From: Leptidea sinapis
Taxonomy: Eukaryota; Arthropoda; Insecta; Lepidoptera; Pieridae
Assembly (NCBI RefSeq): GCF_905404315.1
Contig: NC_066279.1
Coordinates: 7,638,501-7,702,500, forward strand
Direction of reading: 5' to 3'
Length of the DNA: 64,000 bases
The number at the start of each line of letters is the position of its first letter. Position 1 is the first letter of the stretch. This document shows positions 39,261 through 51,190 of the stretch, piece after piece. The translations under genes and the position numbers were made by a program. The notes under the pieces were generated by a model, which saw only the letters and a program-made list of their open reading frames with translations, searched no databases and had not been told where the DNA came from.

Positions 39261-40786
39261 TTCTTTTGAGCGGCGGCCATCTCGGATTTAAAAATGATCC
39301 CAAAATTGTTTTCTGCACCCTCGAGAACCTCGGACACGATATCCATATTACTTAAAAGATAATTCTTTGCGGCAGCCCTCTTGGATTGCAAAAATCATCA
39401 CAGAATTTTTCTCTGCACCCTCGAGAACCTCGGAAACGATACCCATAATGTAGTCATCATACTTTTGAGCGCCGGCCATCTCGGATATAAAAATGATCCC
39501 AAAATTGTTTTCTGCACCCTCGAGAACCTCGGACACGATACCCATAATGTAGTTATCATTCTTTTGAGCGGCGGCCATCTTGGATTTTTTAAAAATGATC
39601 ACAAAATCGTTCTCTGCACCCTCGAGAACCTCGAATACGATACCATAATCTAGTAATCATAATTTTTAGCGGCGTCCCTCTTGGATTTAAAAAATGATCA
39701 CAAAATCGTTCTCTGCACCCTCGAGAACCTCGGATACGACAACCATAATGTAGTTATCATAATTTTGAGCAGCGGCCATCTTGGATTTCAAAAATGATCA
39801 CAAAATCGTTCTGTGCACTCTCGAGAACCTCGGATGCAATACCCATATTTAACGACAACCATAATGTAGTTATCATAATTTTGAGCAGCGGCCATCTTGG
39901 ATTTCAAAAATGATCACAAAATCGTTCTGTGCACTCTCGAGAACCTCGGATGCGATACCCATATTTTACGACAACCATAATGTAGTTATCATAATTTTGA
40001 GCAGCGGCCATCTTGGATTTCAAAAATGATCACAAAATCGTTCTGTGCACTCTCGAGAACCTCGGATGCGATACCCATATTTTTATGATCATAATCTTGC
40101 ACGGCGGCCATCTTGGATTTGAAAACTTATCACAAAATCGTTCTCTGCACCCTTGAGAACCTCGGACACGATATCCATATTGCTAAAATTATAATTATGT
40201 GCGGCGGCCATCTTGTATTTGAAAAATGATCACCAAATCGTTCTCAGCACCCTCGAGAACCTCGGATACGATACCCATAATGTAGTTATAATACTTATGA
40301 GCGGCAGCCATCTTGGATTTGAAAAATGATCACAAAATCGTTCTCTGCACCCTTGAGAACCTCGGTTACGATATCCATATTGCTGAAATCATAATTTTAG
40401 GTGGCGGCCATCTTGGATTTGAAAAATGATCACAAAATCGTTCTCGGCACCCCCGAGAACCTCGGATACGATACCCATAATGTACTTATCATAATTTTGA
40501 GCGGCGGCCATCTTGGATTTAAAAAATGATCACAAAATCGTTCTCTGCACCCTCGAGAACCTCGGATACGATACCCATAATGTAGTTATCATAATTTTGA
40601 GCGGCAGCTATCTTGTATTTCAAAAATGTTCACAAAATAGTTCTGTGCACTCTCAAGAACCAGGATACGATACCCATAAAGAAGTTATCATACTTTTGAT
40701 GGGCGGCCAGGATTTGAAAAATGATCACAAAATCGTTCTCAGCACCCTCGAGAACATCGGATACGATACCCATAATCTAGTTATCA
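39261..40786 (+). repeat. Zone D 1,526-bp HOR, copy 2
   Basis: Direct tandem repeat of the preceding unit. I noticed only isolated differences, for example GCACCCTTGAGAACC near 40,147 against GCACCCTCGAGAACC near 38,621. Near identity over 1.5 kb points to a recent duplication or recent conversion. Confidence 0.9.
39737..39968 (+). repeat. 116-bp monomer, two tandem units plus a third start (second HOR copy)
   Basis: CGACAACCAT at 39,737, 39,853 and 39,969, spaced 116 bp and all offset +1,526 bp from the set at 38,211. The ATTTAACGAC (first junction) and ATTTTACGAC (second junction) difference is preserved in order, so the expansion predates the 1,526-bp duplication. Confidence 0.88.
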
Positions 40787-41575
40787 TACTTTTGAGCGGC
40801 GGCCATCTCGGATTTAAAAATGATCCCAAAATTGTTTTCTGCACCCTCGAGAACCTCGGACACGATACCCATAATGTAATTATCATTCTTTTGAGCGGCG
40901 GACATCTTGGATTTTTTAAAAATGATCACAAAATCCTTCTCTGCACCCTCGAGAACCTCGGATACGATACCCATAATCTAGTTATCATAATTTTTAGCGG
41001 CGGCCCTCTTGGATTTAAAAAATGATCACAAAATCATTCTCTGCACCCTCGAGAACCTCGGATATGACAACCATAATGTAGTTATCATAATTTTGAGCAG
41101 CGGCCATCTTGGATTTCAAAAATGATCACAAAATCGTTCTGTTCACTCTCGAGAACCTCGGATGCGATACCAATATTTTTATGATCATAATCTTGCACGG
41201 CGGCCATCTTGGATTTGAAAACTGATCACAATATCGTTCTCTGCACCCTCGACAACCTCGGACACGATATCCATATTGCTAAAATTATAATTATGTGCGG
41301 CGGCCATCTTGTATTTGAAAAATGATCACCAAATCGTTCTCAGCACCCTCGAGAACCTCGGATACGATACCCATAATGTAGTTATAATACTTATGAGCGG
41401 CAGCCATCTTGGATTTGAAAAATGATCACAAAATCGTTCTCTGCACCCTTGAGAACCTCGGTTACGATATCCATATTGCTGAAATCATAATTTTAGGTGG
41501 CGGCCATCTTGGATTTGAAAAATGATCACAAAATCGTTCTCGGCACACCCAAGAACCTCGGATACGATACCCATA
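40787..41575 (+). repeat. Zone D HOR, partial third copy with internal losses
   Basis: It follows copy 2 in the same order but is shorter and more diverged. It lacks the two monomers ending AGATAATTC and AAACGATACCC, and has a single GACAACC unit instead of three. Variants include GGACATCTTGG, AAAATCCTTCTC and GATATGACAACC. It looks like an older copy that did not take part in the latest homogenisation. Confidence 0.8.
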
Positions 41576-42269
41576 ATGTAGTTATCATAATTTTGAGCGG
41601 CAGCTATCTTGTATTTAAAAAATGATCACAAAATCGTTCTCTGCACCCTCGAGAACCTCGGATACGACAACCATAATGTAGTTATCATAATTTTGAGCAG
41701 CGGCCATCTTGGATTTCAAAAATGATCACAAAATCGTTCTGTTCACTCTCGAGAACCTCGGATGCGATACCCATATTTTTATGATCATAATCTTTTACGG
41801 CGGCCATCTTGTATTTGAAAAATGATCACCATATCGTTCTCAGCACCCTCGAGAACCTCGAATACGATACCCATAACGTAGTTATAATACTTATGAGCGG
41901 CGGCCATCTTGGATTTGAAAAATGATCACAAAATCGTTCTCTGCACCCTTGAGAACCTCGGATACGATATCCATATTGCTGAAATCATTATTTTGGGTGG
42001 CGGCCATCTTGGATTTGAAAAATGATCACAAAATCGTTCTCGGCACCCTTGAGAGCCTCGGATACGATACCCATAATGTAGTTATCATAATTTTGAGCGG
42101 CGGCCATCTTGGATTTGAAAAATGATCACAAAATCGTTCTCTGCACCCTCGAGAACCTCGGATACGATACCCATAATGTAGTTATCATAATTTTGAGCGG
42201 CAGCTATGTTGTATTTCAAAAATGTTCACAAAATCGTTCTGTGAACTCTCGAGAACCTCGGATAAGATA

Positions 42270-44575
42270 CCCATAATGTAGTTATCATACTTTTGAGCTG
42301 CGGTCATCTTGGATTTTTTAAAAATGATCACAAAATCGTTGTCAGCACCCTCGAGAACCTCGGATACGATACCCTTAATGTACTTATCATAATTTTGAGC
42401 GGCGGCCATCTTGGATTTAAAAAATGATCACAAAATCGTTCTCTGCACCCTCGAGAACCTCGGATACGATACCCATATTGTAGTTATCATAATTTTGATC
42501 GGCGGCCGTCTTAGATTTAAAAAATGTTCACAAAATCGTTCCCAGCACCCTCAAGAACCTCTGATACGATACCCATAATGTAGTTATCATACTTTTGAGC
42601 GGCGGCCATCTTCGATTTGAAAAATGATCACAAATTCGTTCTCTGCACCCTCAAGAACCTCGGATTCGATACCCATAATCTAGTTATCATAATTTTGAGC
42701 GGCAGCCATCTAGGATTTCAAAAATGATCACAAAATCGTTCTGTGCACTCTCGAGAAACTCGGTTAAAATACCCATATTTTTGTGATCATAATCTTGCAC
42801 GGCGGCCATCCTGGATTTGAAAAATGATCACAAAATCGTTCTCAGCACCCTCGAGAACCTCGGATACGATACCCATAATGTAGTTATCATACTTTTATGC
42901 GTCGGCCACCTTCGATTTAAAAAATGATCACAAAATCGTTCTCTGCACCCTCGAGAGCCTCGGATACAATACCCATACTGTAGTTATTATAGTTTTGAGC
43001 GGCGGCCACCTTGGATTTGAAAAATGATCACAAAATCGTTCCCAGCACCCTCAAGAACCTCTGATACGATACCCATAATGTAGTTATCATACTTTTGAGC
43101 GGCGGCCATCTTCGATTTGAAAAATGATCACAAATTCGTTCTCTGCATCCTCAAGAACCTCGGATACGATACCCATAATCTAGTTATCATACTTTTGAGC
43201 GGCGGTCATCTCGGATTTGAAAATGATCCCAAACATGATTTCTGCACCCTCGAGAACCTTGGACACGATATCCATATTGCTGAAAACATAATTGTTTGCG
43301 GAAGCCCTCTTATATTTCAAAAATGATCACAGAATTGTTCTCTGCACCATCGAGAACCTCGGACACAATATCCATATTGCTAAAATCATAATTTTGTGCG
43401 GCGGCCATCTTGGATTTTAAAACTGATCAGCAAATCGTTTTGTGCACCCTCGAGAACCTCGGGTACAATATCCATATTGCTGAAATCATAATTTTGTGCG
43501 GTGGCCATCTTGGATTTGAAAAAAGATCACAAAATCGTTCTCAGCACCCTCGAGATTCTCGGATACGATACCCATAATGTAGTTATCATACTTTTGAGCG
43601 GCAGCAATCTTGGATTTCAAAAATGATCACATAATCGTTCTGTGTACTCTCGAGAAACTCGGTTACAATACTCATATTTTTGTGAACATAATCTTGCACG
43701 GCGGCCATCCTGGATTTGAAAAATGATCACTAAATCGTTCTCAGCAGCCTCGAGAACCTCGGATACGATACCCATAATATAGTTATCATACTTTTGAGCG
43801 GCGGCCATCTTGGATTTGAAAACTGATCACAAAATCGTTCTCTGCAACCACGAGAACCTCGGATACGATATCCATAATCTAGTTATCATTCTTTTGAGCG
43901 GCGGCCATCCCGGATTTAAAAATGATCCCAAAATTGTTTTCTGCACCATTGAGAACCTCGGATACGATATCCATATTGCTGAAAACATGATTATTTGCGG
44001 CAGCCCTCAAGGATTGCAAAAATGATCACAGAATTGTTCTCTGCACCCTCGAGAACCTCGGATCCGATACCCATAATGTAGTTATCATACTTTTGAGCGG
44101 CGGCCATCTTGGATTTGAAAAACGATCACAAAATCATTCTCTGCACCCTTGAGAACCTCGGGTACGATATCCATTTTGCTGAAATCATAATTTTGTGCGG
44201 GTGCAATCTTGGATTTGAAAAATGATCACAAAATCGTTATCTGCAACATCGAGAAACTCGGGTACGATATCCATATTGCTGAAATCATAATTTTGTGCAG
44301 CGGCAATCTTGAATTTGAAAAATGATCATAAAATCGTTCTCAGCACCCTCGAGAACCTCGGATACGATACCCATAATCTTGTTATCAAACTTTTGAGCGG
44401 AGGCCATCTCGGATTTAATAATGATCCCAAAATTGTTCTCTGCACCCTCCAGAACCTCGGGCACGATATCCATATTGATGAAATCATAATTTTGTTCGGC
44501 GGCAATCTTGTATTTCAAAAATGATCACAAAATTTTTCTGTGCATACTCGAGATCCTCGGATAAGATACCCATAA
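42270..44575 (+). repeat. Zone E ~3.0-kb HOR, copy 1 (core)
   Basis: The core of the first copy, from the GCTGCGGTCATC unit through the CTCTGATACG, CTCGGTTAAAATACC, GGCGGTCATCTCGG and CTCCAGAACC units. Bases ~43,236-43,934 are absent from the second copy, so the two copies align at offset 3,004 before that point and 2,305 after it. Confidence 0.8.
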
Positions 44576-45273
44576 TGTAATTATCATACTTTTGAGCGGC
44601 GACCATCTTCGATTTTTTAAAAAATGATCACAAAATCGTTCTCTGCACCCTCGAGAACCTCGGATACGACAACCATAATGTAGTTATCATAATTTTGAGC
44701 AGCGGCCATCTTGGATTTCAAAAATGATCACAAAATCGTTCTGTTCACTCTCGAGAACCTCGGATGCGATACCCATATTTTTATGATCATAATCTTTTAC
44801 GGCGGCCATCTTGTATTTGAAAAATGATCACCATATCGTTCTCAGCACCCTCGAGAACCTCGGATACGATACCCATAATGTAGTTATCATAATTTTGAGC
44901 GGCAGCCATCTTGTATTTCAAAAATGTTCACAAAATCGTTCTGTGCATTCTCGACAACCTCGGATACGATACCCATAATGTAGTTATCATACTTTTGAGC
45001 GGCGGCCATCTTGGATTTTTTAAAAATGATTACAAAATCGTTCTCAGAACCCTCGAGAACCTCGGATACGATACCCATAATGTAGTTTTCATACTATTGA
45101 GTGGCGGCCATCTTGGATTTGAAAAATGATCACAAAATCGTTCTCATCACCCTCGAGAACCTCGGATACGATACCCATAATGTAGTTATCATACTTTTGA
45201 GCGGCGGCCATCTTGGATTTGAAAAATGATCACAAAATCGTTCTCTGCACCCTCGAGAACCTCGGATACGATA

Positions 45274-46880
45274 CCCATAATGTAGTTATCATACTTTTGA
45301 GCTGCGGTCATCTTGGATTTTTTAAAAATGATCACAAAATCGTTGTCATTACCCTCGAGAACCTCGGATACGATACCCTTAATGTACTTATCATAATTTT
45401 GAGCGGCGGCCATCTTGGATTTAAAAAATGATCACAAAATCGTTCTCTGCACCCTCGAGAACCTCGGATACGATACCCATATTGTAGTTATCATAATTTT
45501 GATCGGCGGCCGTCTTAGATTTAAAAAATGTTCACAAAATCGTTCCCAGCACCCTCAAGAACCTCTGATACGATACCCATAATGTAGTTATCATACTTTT
45601 GAGCGGCGGCCATCTTCGATTTGAAAAATGATCACAAATTCGTTCTCTGCACCCTCAAGAACCTCGGATTCGATACCCATAATCTAGTTATCATAATTTT
45701 GAGCGGCAGCCATCTAGGATTTCAAAAATGATCACAAAATCGTTCTGTGCACTCTCGAGAAACTCGGCTAAAATACCCATATTTTTGTGATCATAATCTT
45801 GCACGGCGGCCATCCTGGATTTGAAAAATGATCACAAAATCGTTCTCAGCACCCTCGAGAACCTCGGATACGATACCCATAATGTAGTTATCATACTTTT
45901 ATGCGGCGGCCACCTTCGATTTAAAAAATGATCACAAAATCGTTCTCTGCACCCTCGAGAGCCTCGGATACAATACCCATACTGTAGTTATTATAGTTTT
46001 GAGCGGCGGCCATCTTGGATTTGAAAAATGATCACAAAATCGTTCCCAGCACCCTCAAGAACCTCTGATACGATACCCATAATGTAGTTATCATACTTTT
46101 GAGCGGCGGCCATCTTCGATTTGAAAAATGATCACAAATTCGTTCTCTGCATCCTCAAGAACCTCGGATACGATACCCATAATCTAGTTATCATACTTTT
46201 GAGCGGCGGTCATCTCGGATTTGAAAATGATCCCAAAATTGTTTTCTGCACCATTGAGAACCTCGGACACGATATCCATATTGCTGAAAACATGATTATT
46301 TGCGGCAGCCCTCAAGGATTGCAAAAATGATCACAGAATTGTTCTCTGCACCCTCGAGAACCTCGGATCCGATACCCATAATGTAGTTATCATACTTTTG
46401 AGCGGCGGCCATCTTGGATTTGAAAAACGATCACAAAATCATTCTCTGCACCCTTGAGAACCTCGGGTACGATATCCATTTTGCTGAAATCATAATTTTG
46501 TGCGGGTGCAATCTTGGATTTGAAAAATGATCACAAAATCGTTATCTGCAACATCGAGAAACTCGGGTACGATATCCATATTGCTGAAATCATAATTTTG
46601 TGCAGCGGCAATCTTGAATTTGAAAAATGATCATAAAATCGTTCTCAGCACCCTCGAGAACCTCGGATACGATACCCATAATCTTGTTATCAAACTTTTG
46701 AGCGGAGGCCATCTCGGATTTAAAAATGATCCCAAAATTGTTCTCTGCACCCTCCAGAACCTCGGGCACGATATCCATATTGATGAAATCATAATTTTGT
46801 TCGGCGGCAATCTTGTATTTCAAAAATGTTCACAAAATTGTTCTGTGCATACTCGAGATCCTCGGATAAGATACCCATAA
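45274..46880 (+). repeat. Zone E HOR, copy 2, with a 7-monomer deletion
   Basis: Matches copy 1 but lacks 699 bp, seven monomers. The monomer at the join (46,209 onward) starts with the GGCGGTCATCTCGG sequence found at 43,202 and continues with the GCACCATTGAGAACC sequence found at 43,943, so it is a chimera formed between two related monomers in register. Confidence 0.82.
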
Positions 46881-48720
46881 TGTAATTATCATACTTTTGA
46901 GCGGCGGCCATCTTCGATTTTTTAAAAATGATCACAAAATCGTTCTCTGCACCCTCGAGTACCTCGATTACGATATGCATATTGCTAAAATCATAATTTT
47001 GAGCGGCAGCAATCTTGTATTTCTAAAATGTTCACAAAATCGTTCTGTGCATTCTCGAGAACCTCGGATACGATACCCATAATGTAGTTGTCATACTTTT
47101 GAGCGGCGGCCATCTTGGATTTTAAAAATGATCACAAAATCGTTCTCAGCACCCTCGAGAACCTCGGATACGATACCCATAATGTAGTTATCATAATTTT
47201 GAGCGGCAGCCATCTTGTATTTCAAAAATGTTCACAAAATCGTTCTGTGCATTCTCGACAACCTCGGATACGATACCCATAATGTAGTTATCATACTTTT
47301 GAGCGGCAGCAATCTTGGATTTCAAAAATGATCACAAAATCGTTCTGTGCACTCTCGAGAAACTCGGTTACAATACCCATATTTTTGTGATCATAATCTT
47401 GCACGGCGGCCATCCTGGATTTGAAAAATGATCACAAAATCGTTCTCAGCACCCTCGAGAACCTCGGATACGATACCCAAAATGTAGTTATCATACTTTT
47501 GAGCGGCGGCCATCTTGGATTTGAAAACTGATCACATAATCGTGCTCTGCACCCTCGAGAACCTCGGATACCATATTGCTGAAATCATAATTTTGTGCGG
47601 GTGCAATCGTGGATTTGAAAAATGATCACAAAATCGTTATCTGCAACATCGAGAAACTCGGGTACGATGTCCATATTGCTGAAATCATAATTTTGTGCAG
47701 CGGCCATCTTGAATTTGAAAAATGATCATAAAATCGTTCTCAGCACCCTCGAGAACCTCGGATACGTTACCCATAATGTAATTATCATACTTTTGAGCGG
47801 CGGCCATCTTCGATTTTTTAAAAATGATCACAAAATCGTTATCTGCACCCTCGAGTACCTCGATTACGATATGCATATTGCTAAAATCATAATTTTGAGC
47901 GGCAGCAATCTTGTATTTCTAAAATGTTCACAAAATCGTTCTGTGCATTCTCGAGAACCTCGGATACGATACCCATAATGTAGTTGTCATACTTTTGAGC
48001 GGCGGCCATCTTGGATTTTTTAAAAATGATCACAAAATCGTTCTCAGCACCCTCGAGAACCTCGGATACGATACCCATAATGTAGTTATCATAATTTTGA
48101 GCGGCAGCCATCTTGTATTTCAGAAATGTTCACAAAATCGTTCTGTGCATTCTCGAGAACCTCGGATACGATACCCATAATGTAGTTATCATACTTTTGA
48201 GCGGCGGCCATCTTGGATTTGAAAACTTATCACAAAATCGTTCTCTACACCCTCGAGAACCTCGAATACGATACCTATAATGTAGTTATCATAATTTTGA
48301 GCGGCAGCAATCTTGGATTTCAAAAATGATCACAAAATCGTTCTGTACACTCTCGAGAAACTCGGTTACAATACCCATATTTTTGTGATCATAATCTTGC
48401 ATGGCGGCCATCCTGGATTTGAAAAATGATCACAAAATCGTTCTCAGCACCCTCGAGAACCTCGGATACGAAACCCAAAATGTATTTATCATACTTTTGA
48501 GCGGCGGCCATCTTGGATTTGAAAACTGATCACATAATCGTGCTCTGCACCCTCGAGAACCTCGGATACCATATTGCTGAAATCATAATTTTGTGCGGGT
48601 GCAATCGTGGATTTGAAAAATGATCACAAAATCGTTATCTGCAACATCGAGAAACTTGGGTACGATATCCATATTGCTGAAATCATAATTTTGTGCAGCG
48701 GCCATCTTGAATTTGAAAAA
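46600..48720 (+). repeat. Zone E 0.9-1.1 kb tandem
   Basis: Landmarks repeat at +1,095 bp (46,614 to 47,709), +896 bp (CTCGATTACGATATGCAT near 46,963 to 47,859) and +998 bp (GGATACCATATTGC near 47,566 to 48,564). The varying offset reflects gains and losses of one or two monomers between otherwise matched copies. Confidence 0.78.
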
Positions 48721-48955
48721 TGATCACAAAATCGTTCTCTGCACCCTCGAGTACCTCGATTACGATATCCATATTGCTAAAATCATAATTTTCAGCGGCA
48801 GCAATCTTGTATTTCTAAAATGTTCACAAAATCGTTCTGTGCACACTCGAGAACCTCGGATAAGATACCCATAATGTAGTTATCATTCTTTTGAGCGGCG
48901 GCCATCTTGGATTTTTTACAAATGATCACAAAATCGTTCTCAGCACCCTCGAGAA

Positions 48956-51190
48956 CCTCGGGTACGATATCCATATTGCTGAAAGCATAATTTTGTGCGG
49001 CGGCCATCTTGGATTTGAAAAATGGATCACAAAATCGTTCTCAGCACCATCGAGAACCTCGTATACGATACCCATAATGTAGTTATCATACTTATGAGCG
49101 GCAGCCATCTTAGATTTAAAAAATTATCATAAAATCGTTCTCTGCACCCTCGAGAACCTCGGGTACGATATCCATATTGCTGAAAGCATAATTTTGTGCG
49201 GCGGCCATCTTGGATTTGAAAAATGGATCACAAAATCGTTCTCAGCACCCTCGAGAACCTCGTATACGATACCCATAATGTAGTTATCATACTTATGAGC
49301 GGCAGCCATCTTAGATTTAAAAAATTATCATAAAATCGTTCTCTGCACCCTCGAGAGCCTCGGTCACGATATCCATATTGCTGAAATTATAATTTTGTGC
49401 GGCGGCCATCTTGGATTTGAAAAATTATCACCAAATCGTTCTCAGCACCCTCGAGAACCTCGGATACGATACCCATAATGTAGTTATCATACTTTCGAGC
49501 GGCGGCCATCTTGAATTTGAAAAATGATCACAAAATCGTTCTCTGCACCCTCGAGAACCTCGGACACGATATCCATATTTCTTAAATCATAATTTTATGC
49601 GGCGGCCATCTTGGATTTTTTAAAAATGATCAGAAAATCGTTCTCAGCACCCTCGAGAATCTCGGATACGATACCCATAATGTAGTTTTCATACTTTTGA
49701 TTGGCGGCCATCTTGGATTTGAAAAATGATCCCAAAATCGTTCTCTGCACCCTCGAGAACCTCGGACACGATATCCATATTGCTAAAATCATAATTTTAT
49801 GCGGCGGCCATCTTGGATTTGAAAAATGATTACAAAATCGTTCACTGCACCCTCGAGAACCTCGGATACGATACCCATAATGTAGTTATCATACTTTTGA
49901 GCGGCGGCCATCTTAGATTTTTTAAAAATGATCACAAAATCGTTCTAAGCACCCTCGAGAACCTCGGATACGATACCCATAATGTAGCTTTCATACTATT
50001 GAGTGAAGGCCATCTTGGTATTGAAAAATGATCACAATATCGTTCTCTGCACCCTCGAGAACCTCGGATACGATACCCATAATCTAGTTATCATAATTTT
50101 GTGCAGCGGCCATCTTGGATTTGAAAAATGGATCACAAAATCGTTCTCAGCACCCTCGTGAACCTCGTATACGATACCCATAATGTAGTTATCATACTTA
50201 TGAGCGGCAGCCATCTTAGATTTAAAAAATTATCATAAAATCGTTCTCTGCACCCTCGAGAGCCTCGGACACGATATCCATATTGCTGAAATTATAATTT
50301 TGTGCGGCGGCCATCTTGGATTTGAAAAATGATCACCAAATCGTTCTCAGCACCCTCGAGAACCTCGGATACGATACCCATAATGTAGTTATCATACTTT
50401 CGAGCGGCGGCCATCTTGAATTTGAAAACTGATAACAAAATCGTTCTCTGCTCCCTCGAGAACCTCGGACACGATATCCATATTGCTTAAATCATAATTT
50501 TATGCGGCGGCCATCTTGGATTTTTTAAAAATGATCAGAAAATCGTTCTCAGCACCCTCGAGAACCTCGGATACGATACCCATAATGTAGTTTTCATACT
50601 TTTGATTGGCGGCCATCTTGGATTTGAAAAATGATCACAAAATCGTTCTCTGCACCCTAGAGAATCTCGGACACGATATCCATATTGCTAAAATCATAAT
50701 TTTATGCGGCGGCCATATTGGATTTGAAAAATGATAACAAAATCGTTCACTGCACCCTCGAGAACCTCGGATACGATACCCATAATGTAGTTATCATACT
50801 TTTGAGCGGCGGCCATCTTAGATTTTTTAAAAATGATCACAAAATCGTTCTCAGCACCCTCGAGAACCTCGGATACGATACCCATAATGTAGCTTTCATA
50901 CTTTTGAGTGAAGGCCATCTTGGTATTGAAAAATGATCACAATATCGTTCTCTGCACCCTCGAGAACCTCGGATACGGTACCCATAATGTGGTTATCATA
51001 ATTTTTAGCGGCGGCCATCTTGGATTTCAAAAATGATCACAAAATCGTTCTGTGCACTCTCGAGTACCTCGGATAGGATAGCCATATTTTTATGATCATA
51101 ATCTTGCGCGGCGGCCATCTTGGATTTGAAAACTGATCACAAAAACGTTCTCAGCAACCTCGAGAAACTTGGATACGATACCCACAATGT
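48956..51190 (+). repeat. Zone F: zone B material transplanted between zones E and G
   Basis: From about 49,130 to 50,790 this matches zone B copy 1 at 10,490-12,150 at a constant offset of 38,640 bp. From ~50,404 it matches the zone B tail at 30,337 onward at +20,067 bp. A type C monomer begins at 51,010. The change from zone E occurs within a monomer near 48,955. A ~187-bp dimer at 48,940-49,126 is repeated at 49,127-49,320. Confidence 0.82.

Larger units (their letters stand above)
41576..48955 (+). repeat. Zone E: diverged monomers with a ~3.0 kb HOR
   Basis: About 74 monomers, visibly more varied in sequence than zones B, D and G (units such as GTGCGGGTGCAATC, CTCGATTACGATATGCAT, CTCTGATACG, GCTGCGGTCATC). 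A ~3.0 kb repeat is present: the CGACAACC unit at 41,666 recurs at 44,667 (+3,001), and 42,270-43,235 recurs at 45,274-46,239 (+3,004). Its right third is a 0.9-1.1 kb tandem. No unique DNA is seen. Confidence 0.8.

Noticed and set aside
40513..41025. Longest open frame (170 codons), plus about 130 shorter frames on both strands, as protein-coding genes
   Set aside because: All translate the same ~34-residue unit encoded by the satellite, on both strands and in shifting frames, with ends set by monomers whose length is not a multiple of three. There is no non-repeat sequence around them, no distinct codon bias and no recognisable domain.
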